Assembly (NCBI GenBank): GCA_038501625.1 | Contig: JAZAYU010000079.1 | Coordinates: 62,001 to 126,000, forward strand | Length of the DNA: 64,000 bases | From: Corbicula japonica | Lineage: Eukaryota > Mollusca > Bivalvia > Venerida > Cyrenidae | Direction of reading: 5' to 3' | Part shown: positions 11,572-23,132 of the stretch, in pieces | Numbering within the stretch: position 1 is the stretch's first letter | How the letters are laid out: every line of letters begins with the position of its first letter | Position numbers and translations under genes: made by a program | The notes under the pieces: generated by a model | Database searches by the model: none | What the model was told of the DNA's origin: nothing | What the model saw: only the letters and a program-made list of their open reading frames with translations

Positions 11572-11772
11572 CATGAGTAAATGTGCAAATTCTTAACGTG
11601 AGTGCAATATAACAATTTTTTTTTATCTTATGCATATCCTAAGAAATTGTGATTTACGTCCATCCAAAATAAATGTTTTAGATGGGCATAAATCACAATT
11701 TTTTTCAGAATATGCATATTTAAAAAAATTGTTATATGGCACTGATCGTAAGAATTTGCACATTTACCCATG
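11572..11772. mobile_element. Foldback element with about 90-bp arms
   Basis: The left arm (from catgagtaaatgtgcaaatt) and right arm (ending aatttgcacatttacccatg) are inverted copies down to the centre at about 11675. Arm identity is high, with a few short indels. Confidence 0.75.
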
Positions 11773-11778
11773 AGAAAA

Positions 11779-11965
11779 TTAACTCCATGAATATGACTTA
11801 CAGTGTAGATTAATGCAGCCTTGATCATGATCGATAGTGCTTTTATATTCATAAGATTATTTCTGACCAAGAAGGGGGACAGTTCTATAATGCAGTCAGA
11901 CTAGTTAGATGAGTAGGTTGATGTGGATCTACACTGGTTGCAGTTGTGATAAAAGGCATACCATT
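11779..11965. mobile_element. Family P MITE, degenerate copy
   Basis: It carries cagtgtagattaatgcagcc and gatgtggatctacactggtt. It starts directly after the foldback at 11572-11772. Confidence 0.5.
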
Positions 11966-12620
11966 TTAGACATAATATTTAGTACATTCTCCACAGATTT
12001 GATTTGTGGTAGTTAAAATATCAATATTTTCTTGAAAAATTTTGATATAATGTTTAGTAATCAGTTTGTTTATATATAGACATAATTTTATTGTAAAATC
12101 AAACCTCACACCTCACTTAATAGCAAGTGTGGCTGAGGTATACATTTGACACATGATATTATAAACTTCTGATTTTTTTTTCAACATGTTGATAACCACA
12201 GACCTCAGTAGTTAGATATCATCTGAGAGTGTGTACTCATATGATGATTTTACAGCTATTTATGGACAATAATACCAATATTTTTTGCTAATGGTTTAAA
12301 AAAAATCCCAATTTACCATAATTATTGCCAAAACCTCATTGAACTAAAGATGAGATATGCTGGAACTTTAAACACATACTGTTTTCTCTCTTGTTTTCTC
12401 TTTTGATTCCTTTTAAACTCCTCTACCCTAAAAAAGGCCCCTTTCATGATATTTTTAAGGAAAAAAAAATCAGTTGATCCATATTTATTATCCAATGCCC
12501 TCCAGAATAAAAATAGTTATAATACTAAGAAGCGCCCCCTTTCAGAAAATGTAATGACCCTGGGGACATTTACATAAATTTTACAGTACCTAGATGAATT
12601 TTTACAATCTGTTTGATCTG
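11966..12620. other. Intron, no recognisable feature
   Basis: The stretch is AT-rich with several homopolymer runs. No gene or repeat was identified. Confidence 0.35.
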
Positions 12621-12627
12621 ATTTCAA

Positions 12628-12915
12628 TTAATGTTTTAGTATCCCCACAAGAAGAAAAAACACTGCTGTATTTCTGAAGAACCCTTGAACAGTTCTCAAA
12701 ACAAAGTAAAAGCAAAGAGGGAAGTTAAATCGAGGGGTCAGTGCAAGACTATTGTAACTACTTGAAATAAAGAAGGAGTTACAATAGTCTTGCACTGACC
12801 CCTCGAAATGCTTTTTGAGGGCATCATGAACGGTTTGCAAATATTGGTGAAGATTGTTTTTGGCAGTATCTGTCTTTTGACATAGTTTTTCAACTAAATT
12901 GTAAATATTAGCCAT
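12628..12915 (-). pseudogene. Possible remnant coding segment of unknown origin
   Basis: The open frame begins MANIYNLVEKLCQKTDTAKN and runs about 37 residues with plausible helical, protein-like composition. It then enters a perfect inverted duplication of itself (12731-12805) and loses coding character. It has an ATG but no evident splice sites in phase with the main gene. It could be the start of a transposon-encoded protein or chance; the family is not recognised. Confidence 0.25.
12731..12805. repeat. Perfect 29-bp stem hairpin with 17-nt loop
   Basis: The arms at 12731-12759 (cgaggggtcagtgcaagact...) and 12777-12805 are exact reverse complements. Confidence 0.9.
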
Positions 12916-12919
12916 TTTA

Positions 12920-14480
12920 AATTATAAATGCAGAGGGAAAAATCAAATGAAAATATATATTCCGACTTACATTTTTTATTTTACCAGAGAGGGATCTAGC
13001 AGACTCTTGTTCACGATCACCAAAACAATTTTTTATTTACAGTTCAAAAGTTTTCTGCTTTCAGCATTTTCCTAAACTGGACCTCACAGTGGGAATTACA
13101 AAGGGCAATAACTTCATAAAAACTATTGAAACTAAATGTGTTGACAATATAGATACAACAATCTAGATACAAATGTAACATTAGCTATGCATAGCTATTG
13201 ACCGACAATGATCATTCATTTCTTAACTGAAGCTTTCCATACCAGTTTCACTGAATTCAAGTCAGTTGTCAGTTGTTGCTGTGATAAAGCCCAGACAAAT
13301 GTGGGACGGACAGATGAAGCAACAAATAATTATGTGCTCTTTGAAAAACTTTTGAAGAGCATTAAAAACCCACTCCAGAATTCCTCAACAAAATAGGCAC
13401 CTGTAGAATAATGGAAATTAAATCCCTTGCAGGTTTATTCCATTCACATCAACACATACCCTAATTTTAATACTTGTACAATGATAAAGCAGATTGTTAC
13501 CTTGAATAGTGTCTAAACCCCTGAATTCCATTTTTTCTTGTTAATTATCTTTTACTATTGTTTAATCCTTTTCCATAATTGAATCTGAATAATGATTTTT
13601 GTAATATTTATATACCGCCAAACTTCAGTGAAGATAATCACCAGCAGTATTAAATATTTAATCACATTGGGGGTAAACCAAGATTAATACTTTTAACGCA
13701 GACTTCAATACATGTACATTATTAATTTGTGCTAATCTAATACTTTAGGACATGTCTTACAGAATGTAAGATTAGACCCTGGTAAATGAATAATAAATCA
13801 AAAGCTGGCAGTAATCAAATAAAGTGAGCAAATTAAATACTGCCTTAAGTCCCGGAGGACTTGTTTTATTTCCTAATGTCACAACACAGTAAAGCGATGT
13901 TCTTCTGCCTGAACTGCATGCAAAACAATAGATGTTGGAGGACATTGGGATTGAAGCTAAAAAATAATGATGTGAAACTGAAATTCTTACAAGGGGCATA
14001 ACTATGTCAAAATGGAATGATGAGAAATGTATCAATTCATGTGTCTCTTGATGTTACATACACTACAAACCTGAATGTGGCACATGAGATCTTTTATATA
14101 TTTAATCAAGAGATACATATCTTTATCATGAAAACCCTTGAAAAGCTAAATGAAGTTTCAAATAAATCCAATAAGTGATATATGATAGCAGCTTGTAAGC
14201 AAAACCTTAACCAACTCAAACCAGGCCTATAATTTGCAGTAAATTCAGTCAAGAGTTAGCTGACTTGTGTGTGTTCATATCCCTACAGACACCAAGTTTC
14301 AAATGAATAATAATCCATGTTGTTAACTTAACAAGTTAAATGTTTGTACCTTGCCCCCAAAAATTTATACTTAATATTCTAAGACAAAAAAAAGGCCAAG
14401 ATTTGTAATTATTTCAATCAAGTTACATAACTTGATAGTGCTTGACTGTCTGGTACTTGTGAAAACATTAATGTTCACAT
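12920..14480. other. Intron, no recognisable feature
   Basis: No coding character, tandem period or clear inverted repeat was found in this AT-rich stretch. Confidence 0.35.
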
Positions 14481-14489
14481 GAATCCCAT

Positions 14490-14668
14490 TACCTAATGCC
14501 TACTGAGATATCCATATCATCTGATCAGGATCTACTCTGTTCAATTCTCGGTCAGAAATTACCAAATGAATCAAAAAGCAAACAATGTGGAACCTGGTCA
14601 GATGGCGCAGATTTACCTGGATGTAACTGGATCTAGACTGTTCGACCTTGCATAACAGTCATATCCCA
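14490..14668. mobile_element. Family P MITE, degenerate copy
   Basis: The phrases catctgatcaggatctactc and tggatctagactgttcgacc mark the two arms. Its right end lies against the TTAA of the next copy. Confidence 0.5.
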
Positions 14669-14672
14669 TTAA

Positions 14673-14906
14673 CCCTTTCCTCCACAGACACACCTTTATT
14701 GCATGGGCAAACAGTTTAGATCCAGATCAGCCGGCACATCCGTGCCGTCTGATCAGGATCTAAAGTGTTCGCTTTTTAATTTGTTAGGTTGTTTCTGACC
14801 AAAATGCGACCAGTGCAGATCCTGATCAGACGGCACGGATGTGCCGGCTGATCTGGATCTACACTGGTCACACATGCGTAAAAACGCGTATATATGGAGG
14901 AAAGGG
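14673..14906. mobile_element. Family P MITE, reference-quality copy
   Basis: It is 234 bp with TTAA on both sides (14669-14672 and 14907-14910). The termini are CCCTTTCCTCC and GGAGGAAAGGG, and both arms are almost perfect inverted copies. This is the best template for the family consensus. Confidence 0.9.
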
Positions 14907-15136
14907 TTAAGTAAAGATTTCAGCAAGTTGCAGATGTAACAGTGAGAGTAACAGCACTCTTACACCACCAATAGTTAAACAACATTAATGCAATATTTAC
15001 AGGATGTATTATGAGATACTGGTATGCTTGTTTGCTGTAAATAAACATAGGCATTTCAATATGTCACCAACATACAGAATTGACAAACTAGAATTTTGTG
15101 TTCCACTGAACATATGTTCCCCTAAAATTGCATATT

Positions 15137-16065
15137 TGAAAGGAGCATACCTACAAAACTGGTGAAACAGCAGTTATCAATCATATTGTCACCTACAGCT
15201 TTGCTCATGCAGATGACATTCCTAGAATTTAGAGAGTAGGACAAGTACTTTCAAAGATACAGGCAAAATTAAGTTTCAAGCTAAAGTTGAATTTGAAAGA
15301 GGGATAACTCAAAAGATAGTGAAAAAGGTGTTATCGTTCTTGTAGTCACCGATGACTTTGTTCATGGCGATGATTTTCCAAGAATTCAGTATATAGGACA
15401 AGTCCTTTTAAGTTATAGGCAACATGAAGTGTCAAGTTATAGTTGTATTTGGAAGGGGCGAAACTAAAAAATTAGTGAAACAGGAGTTATCTTCTTCTTG
15501 TCACCAATGGCATGATATTCAAAGTATTAAGTGAATTGAACAAGTACTTTCAAAGTGATAGGCAACATTAAGTTTCATGTTAAAGTTGCATTTAAAAGGG
15601 GCACAACTAAAAAAAAAGTGGAACAGTAATTATCGATAAATTCTTGTTGTCAAAAACTGCTTTGTTCTGGCAGATGATAAATTTCAAGTATTAAATGAAT
15701 AGGACAAGTAATTTTAAAGTTATAGGCAACATTAAGTTTCATGTTCAAGTTGCATTTTAAAGGGGAAAAACTCAAAAATAGTGAAATCAGAGTTATCTTT
15801 CTTGTTGTCACCGATGGCTTTGTTCATGATATTCCAAGTATTAAGTGAATTGAACAAGAACTTTCAGTTATAGGCAACATTAAGTTTCATGTTAAAGTTG
15901 CTTTTTAAAGAAGCATATCTACAAAATAGTGAAACTGGAGTTATGGTTCTTGTTGTCACAAATTGCTTTAATCTGGTAGATGATAAATTTCAAGTACCGG
16001 TATTAAGAGAATAGGAAAAGTACTTTTAAAGTTATAGGCAATATTAAATTTCATGTTAAAGTTAG
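15137..16065. repeat. Degenerate tandem array, about 150-bp monomer x6
   Basis: The landmark phrase ggcaacattaagtttcatgt and the phrase aacaggagttatc...ttgttgtcacc recur about every 145-160 bp. It resembles the monomers of pearl-like elements in length and style but is older, and no GGAC microsatellite follows it. Confidence 0.7.
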
Positions 16066-16069
16066 GGGA

Positions 16070-16740
16070 CCACAGGATGACAACCAGACCTCTAGACAAT
16101 AGGATCTCTATGTGTCCACCTGCTATTGCAGGCGACAAAAAAATCATCATTTTTTTCATAGTGGCCATATTCAGAAAATAAAAAATAAAATAAAACTAGA
16201 AGCTTAAATTTGTGTAAACTCAAACTAATTTCAAAATCTGAATAAAACTAATTAACTTACTAAATTTATTCTTTCAATCAAAATGCAGTCACCTACATTT
16301 TTGCACTTTGATAGTAAAATGACACACAAAAACAACCCCTCTTAAATACAAAAATTTTTCTTATCAAGTTTCGAGATACAGTAATTTTGGAGAGAAAAAT
16401 TACATGTTACAAAGGAGTCATTACATTAATGAACACGCAAATTCAATATACGAGGACTGGCTTTCATTAAATATGCAATCTATATACCCCATATTTTTAG
16501 TGAACAATACTGCCACAAAATATGCTTGTATTAGAAAACAGACGTTGAACTTGACTTAGATATTTTGGAAATAAGTATTTAGACAAAGTTTGGTGAAGAT
16601 AACGCTGAAGTTAGACTAGAAATAACATTCATGGATGCTGCCTACCTACCTAAGGATTACATATTAATCCTTTATTAGGATTACTTAAGGCTGATTTTAC
16701 ATTTACAATTTATCTCATAACTATTCCAGTTCGATTATGA
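16070..16740. other. Intron, no recognisable feature
   Basis: The stretch is AT-rich without recognisable genes or repeats. Confidence 0.35.
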
Positions 16741-16748
16741 AAGCAATG

Positions 16749-16818
16749 ACTGGTTGCCATTTCAGTGATTCAGATGCTTGAGATTTGAGACTGGTCTCCA
16801 ATCTCAGTTTAAGATCTT
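16749..16818. mobile_element. Family H hairpin MITE, right half only
   Basis: It has cagatgcttgagatttgaga and the right terminus, and lacks the left arm. Confidence 0.65.
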
Positions 16819-16993
16819 GGGCCAATATAAAGCATCTATACAAGTGCTCGCATAAGGACCATGAAAATGCCCTGAAATTTAGATCTGTTTCAGAAAAGGA
16901 CCTGAATCTTTGCTGGAAAAGTGCACTCAGATCCCCTCCAGCCCCATGTACATGTAATCACCCTTCTACTCTAAAGATAATGAGAGTTTGTAC

Positions 16994-17066
16994 CTAGAGA
17001 CTGCTTGCAGATTAGCTGTAGTTGGTCTGCTTGGGCTTGCTTCTTGGCACGGTTCGCTTCTTTCTT
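16994..17066 (-). CDS. Exon B of the coiled-coil gene
   Basis: The exon is 73 bases, with acceptor tttcag before AAGAAAGAAGCG and donor CTCTAG followed by gtacaa. It enters in phase 0 and leaves in phase 1. It encodes KKEANRAKKQAQADQLQL followed by ICKQSL, continuing the Lys/Ala/Gln-rich helix of exon A, and the split codon is completed as Glu by exon C. The codon-level continuity (A ends ...QAEIE, B begins KKEANR) supports direct A-to-B splicing. A phase-0 cassette exon hidden in the 42-kb intron cannot be excluded. The exon is short but bounded by good splice consensus on both sides. Confidence 0.75.
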
Positions 17067-17192
17067 CTGAAAATAAACACACAAAAAAACTTTTTATATA
17101 ATGGGTAATAGTAAAATAAATACTTATTTTGATACACTGTTTTTGCACTAATGTAAAAATATAATATACATCACATTCTTCTTGGCTGCATA

Positions 17193-18211
17193 CAAGGTAC
17201 AGTCAAAAAGTTCCAGGACTGTCATGATATCTTTTTATTTTCCGTACGATTCAGTAATTAAATATATGAGATAAAAATACAACTATTACACTGCAAGAAC
17301 ATATAAATATATGTAAAATATACAAACATAAACATGTTTTCTGATCCATTAGAATAGCCCACTATGTCATGTACGGAGCACTTCCGCGACGTGGTGACGT
17401 TCATATGATGTTTTTTAAGGGTTGTTTTCATTTCATCTGTCGGCAGACAAGGAACCTAACACACACATACCTTATTCATGTTCAAGTCCTGGGTCACTAT
17501 TTTATAGACAGTTCCATGACACAGCCCGACAGTGTCAGCAATATCATCTAGAGAATTGCCCGATCAGTTGCTAGGACGTCCTTAATCTTTTTGACTAAGC
17601 GCGCATTATTTCCCGGCATTCCGCTTCGCTCATTATCCTCAATATCCGCCCTACCTTTCCGGAAACGTTTGTGCCACTCAAACGCAAGAGTCCTGGAACA
17701 ATTAATAACACCATCCTTCTGTTTCATGAATTTCCAAGTATCAGTTGGGGTCATACAAGACGTCGCAGAGAATTTAATTACTGTCCACTGCTCCGTACCT
17801 TCAATTAACGTTGTCATTTTCTTGCTTCAGAATTTTTACACGGCGGAAATTATACTTCACAAAATGGCGATACGTCAGCCGATCACGCTGAAATTTTGTA
17901 ATTGTTTGCTAGTAACGTTCCGTTGATGTTGTGCGGAAAAATAAAGACGTTTTGGCGCTGTTATTTTGAGAAACTTCAAAAAGAATGTAGTCATCTCATT
18001 ACAAAATAAGGCAAATTCTGAAGTGCTCCGTATTATGGTTGTGGACATGGTAAATGTGAAAAAATAAATTCAAATACTTGTTCAAACCTACTTTTTCATA
18101 GCTGTTGATATTAGATTTAAATAGAAATACATGCATGCTAAATTTTATGAGGATCCGACGTCAATAATTTGTTTAAAAGGACCAGTCCGGGAACTTTCTG
18201 ACTGTACCTCG
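17193..18211. mobile_element. Deleted mariner element, 1019 bp, with TA duplication
   Basis: Inverted ends of about 29 bp (left caaggtacagtcaaaaagtt; right, reversed, cgaggtacagtcagaaagtt) are flanked by TA at 17191-17192 and 18212-18213. It contains an inactive transposase fragment on the minus strand. At about 1 kb it is shorter than typical full-length mariners (about 1.3 kb). Confidence 0.88.
17456..17817 (-). pseudogene. Mariner transposase N-terminal fragment, frameshifted
   Basis: The first frame (17548-17817) starts MTTLIEGTEQWTVIKFSATS and carries EWHKRFRKGRADIEDNERSG. The latter is the mariner helix-turn-helix and linker signature, like the DNA-binding half of SETMAR-type transposases. 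It stops at DRAIL. A shifted frame (17456-17547) then continues SLDDIADTVGLCHGTVYKIV, the second helix-turn-helix, up to NMNKVC. The catalytic DD(D/E) domain is missing, so the copy cannot transpose by itself. Family assignment rests on motif recognition. Confidence 0.85.
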
Positions 18212-18563
18212 TATGTTGCTAGAAATTTATTTCTGCATAGACTGGAAAAAATAGCAATCATACTGAATAAGGGCCTCAACCAGGGTCTGGTGCAACATTT
18301 CCAGAATGGGGATCCGTTGAGACAGTCAGTGTGTAGTTACATGATAATTTCCAACTTTCTGTTAAAATTCCAAAGAAAAACAAAATGTTGTCCCAAAAGG
18401 GGATTCAATCAAACCCACTGAACTCCCTCTTGATGATGGATCCACGCGGCCCTTCTTTTAAATGGTAGGAACCAAGTGAAACAAAGCTCTAGTTTGAGCC
18501 AGCAAGGGAAACACATCTATGAATAGTTTGAGCTAGATTAAACACATCTGTGAACAGATTGAA

Positions 18564-18786
18564 CCCTTTACTCCATATATACTCATTTTAACACATGTGC
18601 AACCAGTGTAGATCCAGATTATCATTTGTGCAATCTGATCTGGATCTGCACTAGTTGCATTTTGGTCAGAAATAGCTTAATGAATCTAAAAGTGAATAGT
18701 GTAGATCCTGATCAGATGACACAGATGAACTGGCATATCTAGATCTATACTGTTCATCTACCCAATCCAGGTGTATCTATGGAGTA
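18564..18786. mobile_element. Family P MITE, copy with amplified right end
   Basis: The left end is cccttta and the right end reads ccaggtgtatctatggagta. The right terminus leads straight into a 28-bp tandem repeat. Confidence 0.7.
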
Positions 18787-18885
18787 AACCTGTTCCAGGT
18801 GTATCTATGGAGTAAACCTGTTCCAGGTGTATCTATGGAGTAAACCTGTTCCAGGTGTATCTATGGAGTAAACCTGTTCCAGGTG
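18767..18885. repeat. 28-bp minisatellite x about 4, made from a MITE end
   Basis: The unit contains ccaggtgtatctatggagta plus aacctgtt, repeated essentially perfectly. The first 20 bases are the family P right terminus. Confidence 0.9.
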
Positions 18886-18889
18886 TAAG

Positions 18890-19835
18890 CTATCTGAAGC
18901 ATAGCTGTGAATGGCTTAAGCCAACTTAAGCCAAGTTAAAGACAGCTATTTGTTGTTTGAACCATAAATTTGCACCTAAGTGTAAAAACGTTATAAGTAC
19001 CATTTGAATCAGAAGAATTTGTACCATTATTGCACTCATGTGATGCCAAGTTAAAAACAGCTTTTTATGAAAAGAGCTATCATTAGTCTGAAAAAAGGCT
19101 GATCAATGGTAATATAATTCTAGGAGCATTACTACAACAATATCTATCCCCATAATCAACCTACATGTACTGAATGTAACTTCTCTTGTTCTCTTATTGA
19201 AGAGCTATTCAATATCGGTAATATTCATTATCTGTTAAAAAAACAATAAGCCAGAAATAAAATATTTCCAGAAGAATGATACTGAAATCCAATTACACTA
19301 TAGAGACAATGCTAACAATAATGGCACTCCATACAATTCAGGCATATATGCTTAATGGTATATAACAATATCTATATAACAATGACAAATCAGACATTTA
19401 ACCACTTGGACAGCAATTTTCACCAGCATATTCAAAAGACAATGAACAGTAAAAGATTAAGTATGCAGATAAGAATGAAAATATGCATGAAACTTACACT
19501 AACCATGGTTAATTTCCTCTAAAGCTGAACAATTAACTATCCTGAGTGTTGAATTTTTGTAAGGTATATCTTTTTGTTTACAGGTATGTTTCTATTCAAA
19601 CAATGATATTTGATAACAATCGGTACCTATTGTAAAATTAGCATATTAACATGGACGCATATCACTTTAACTCAAGAGATGGGTGACAAATATTTACAAC
19701 TCTTTGGCAATTGATGAAAAATATGCATTCAGCAATGCTAATCACAAATTCTGATACAAAAAAAAAACACTTAAAATAATCAAGTCACTCAATACAGCTG
19801 AATCTTGAAACAAGTGGACACCTGTAAGGCTTGGT
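18890..19835. other. Intron, no recognisable feature
   Basis: The stretch is AT-rich, with no gene or repeat seen. Confidence 0.35.
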
Positions 19836-19839
19836 CCAA

Positions 19840-19969
19840 TATCATAAAACTAGAACAGGAGACCAGTCTCAAATCTCAACCATCTGGCTGAAATGGTGAC
19901 CGGTCCCTATTTCAGCCAATCAGATGCTTGAGATTTGAGATGGGTCTCCAATATTAGTTTTATGATCTT
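19840..19969. mobile_element. Family H hairpin MITE, copy 4
   Basis: Both arms are present (atatcataaaac and gttttatgatcttg) with some divergence. Confidence 0.75.
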
Positions 19970-20102
19970 GTGCCATTAGGTCCAAGAAATGGAGAGTGAT
20001 CGTAGATCTCAGTAATCTGACTGGTTCAAATCTAGCAGAGTTTTAGGTCTGACAAATGAGAAGCTCCAAAAGATCTTAGACTGGTTTCCATTTTCAACTT
20101 AA

Positions 20103-20232
20103 AAAAACTAAGAATAAAGACCAGTCAGTTTCAAATCCTATGTGTCTGGCTGAAATAAAGGTAAGTCTTCATATCAGCCCATCAGGTCCTTGAGATATGC
20201 GACGGGTCTCCATTCTCAGTTTTATAACCTTA
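20103..20232. mobile_element. Family H hairpin MITE, diverged copy
   Basis: It can be recognised by gaccagtcagtttcaaatcc and ctcagttttataaccttaag; the arms are poorly matched. Confidence 0.55.
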
Positions 20233-20239
20233 AGCCAAG

Positions 20240-21365
20240 AAATTCAATCAAGGAGACTCTATTTTATTTAAAATCAAATGTTTAAAACAAAAACACCCAT
20301 TAAATCAATGTGACAGAAACAACCCTTAGTGTTCATAACTGTTGAGATAATGGCCAATTTTAGGAGTGTTTCCTGCGCCTTTCCTGTGCCCCATTCTCCT
20401 AGGGAAACTTGACAAGTTCTACAATTAAATTTGCACCAAGCTAACTTATCTTTCGATCAATTCCATCATAAACATGAGTTTTCAATACCCACATGTACCG
20501 GGAACTTGATCTTGTATCCTGGGAATGTAATGGAAAAATTCAATGCCAGACAAAAGGTACATCATGATTAGTTTTTCTGAAAATTACATGTTGAAACCTG
20601 CTTGCCAAAGGCACTGAGCTGGAAAGGATTACTGAAATGGAAACTATATCGTGATTAGATCAATAAAACATCTAACTGACATATTCAGCAAACGCCAATG
20701 CTGTCTTCATATGTCATTTCTGATGAGTGATATATCGGGCAACTCAAAATTGGTTCATGCCTATATGGATCGAATCAATGGGTACCATGAGCGGATCTTG
20801 AGCGCTTATCTGTAGACAAAATATGCCAGAATTCAAAACAGTCGTACATTCTTGGAAATATTGAATCAGTTTTTGGTAAAAATTTACCTTAAATTGCCGT
20901 TGACTCAATACTCAGTCATTATTAATAAATAAAACATTTTTCTACTGAAGTAGCAAAAATTGCTGTAGAAATGTTCCATGCCTCCGAGTGCAGGCATTAA
21001 AGACATTTCTTTACAAAATTAAACATCAAAGCTGAACATCACAGCAAAACTAAGTTTAAAGAATGAAATGTAAAGTATTGGGATTTTTCGTGGATTTGCA
21101 GCGACATGTTCTGGCTTTAATGCTATTATTACAGGAAAAGCAAACAACTGTCACACCGGCAATCAATTCTTTGACAACATTCTGAAGAAACAAATTGATA
21201 AAATCCATTAAATTTTGTAATTCAACAATTGAGTTATCAGTAAAGTTTGCTTAACAGCATATTTCACAGAACCCACAGGTACATTGGTAAACATTATTAT
21301 GTCCTTTTTAATTGGAACAGTTGGGGAAAATGCAAGCACCTTCCATAGATGATACATTTCAAATA
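20240..21365. other. Intron, no recognisable feature
   Basis: No coding signal or clear repeat. Confidence 0.35.
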
Positions 21366-21367
21366 AA

Positions 21368-21585
21368 CCCTTTAATTCCGTATACACACATTTTATTGAG
21401 TGTGCTGCCAGTGTAGATCCAGATCAGCTGGCACATCAGTTCCATCTGATTAGGATCTGCACAGTTGCTTTTTGGTAAGAAATAACCTGAAGAAATTAAT
21501 CAAATAGTGAAAGGCGCAGAATCTGATCAGACAAATCATCAACACTGTTTGCCTGTGCCATAAAGGTGTATATATAGAGGAAACA
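21368..21585. mobile_element. Family P MITE, partly deleted
   Basis: The left end is ccctttaattccg. The left arm is full, the right arm shortened, and the right end is tatatagaggaaa. Confidence 0.65.
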
Positions 21586-22280
21586 GTCGAGCACTATATA
21601 ATTATGATGCACAGCACTACATGTATATCTGATTCACACAGGCTAATCCGGGTCTTAACTGATATTCAGTTATAAAAATTCTGCAAAACACTGATCTTAT
21701 GAAAAACAAATTATAAATAGCACTTATGGAAAGGAAGTCGGGTCAAATAAGTGGTTAAAGGGTGAATTTGGTACTCATCATATTTTCATAATAAGGCACT
21801 GAACGTAATTAAAAATACCACAAAAAATGTCATATTTTTCTTCAGAAAACAAAACAATTGATTAAATTTAATCTGGTTGTTCCAGACGACAAGATCTCTG
21901 TGGCCATTTAAAATCAAATTCACTTAGGATACTGAGTGTCACAACATAGCAGACTTCTGCTGGGGCATTTTCTCTTTATTGTATTAAGTGTTCAAAAGTA
22001 GAATCAACACTTTCCCCTGTCATACTGAGTTATGTATTGTTTTTACCAGAAATCTAGAAGTACTGCATGTTGACAGGAGTGGGCAGCCTACACTAAAATG
22101 TCCTTGAATAATTTAAGGTGATTCCAAATTGAAAAAGTTTTGCAAATGTTGTATTTTATACATTTTATAAAATGAAATAATTTAAATCAAAATCTCTCTT
22201 AACTGAGATTTAGTTTTCATCAAGTAGATGGGTGGTCAGTAAGGCGTTGCAAAAGGCTAGGAGGGTAAGCTGGTTTGGAT

Positions 22281-22379
22281 GGGAAAGGGAGGAGGAGGGG
22301 GTGGGGGTGGGGCAAGGAGGATTTGTTTTGCTTAACAAAAACAACAACAACAAGAACTGGGGATGGGGTGGGGGTGGGG
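22281..22379 (+). repeat. Two G-quadruplex-capable tracts
   Basis: G runs at 22281-22312 (ggg, ggg, ggggg, ggggg, gggg) and 22359-22379 (four runs of at least 4 G with 1-2 nt loops) satisfy the simple G4 pattern. Confidence 0.75.
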
Positions 22380-22479
22380 TGCAGGTGGAGGTATGCAACC
22401 ATGACCCACAGATTTTAGCTATTTTCATGACAAAAAAGGGCCATTACCCTGTCAAATGTTACCTTGACCTATAAATTTC

Positions 22480-23125
22480 AGCTGCATCATGAACTTGTTG
22501 TCACTCACAAGCAATATAATTTTGACAAGAAATACACCGCACAATCTGTTACTATCCAATATAACATGTGTCTTGTTAGGATCACAATTTTTCATATAAC
22601 AAATATTAAACCATGGAAGCAACAATCATTTTTCATTGGTCAGGTGTGGATAGCTATAGGTGGACTGATCTGTGTGGTGCTCAGATAAAAAACCACCCGA
22701 TGGGTTATATCTCTGTTGTTTTTGTTGTTGTTGTCAGAAGATCCTGGATTAGCTATTGAGAAGCTATTTCAGTCCCGTTTAAGCTTGTGGTATATGCTGT
22801 CTGACAGAAATTGTCTAGAAGAGTTTCACAGCTTATTTAAAAATTAGCCAGACACTTATTGATGTTTTGGCAAAAAAGTCTGAAGTGGAATCTTGTCATT
22901 ATTTTCAAGCTGCAAGTTTTTTTTCCAGAGCAGACATTACTTTGTCTAACTGAATATCTATCCTTTCTGCAATAATGAATATAGAAGTTGTTTTTTTTAA
23001 AGTTTTTTAGCTTGAAGGTAAAACACTTTCAATATGTTCTAGCATTTATGTGCATTCACTTTCGTTAATCTTGCTAGCAGCAAAGCTCAGTTTCACTAAA
23101 ATTAACCACAGATTGACTGTTGATA
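22480..23125. other. Intron, no recognisable feature
   Basis: There is a short GTT-rich run near 22718; otherwise nothing recognised. Confidence 0.35.
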
Positions 23126-23132
23126 GTGACAA

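Noticed and set aside
11234..11576. Plus-strand frames opposite exon C
   Set aside because: They are antisense shadows of the coding exon, without splice or motif support.
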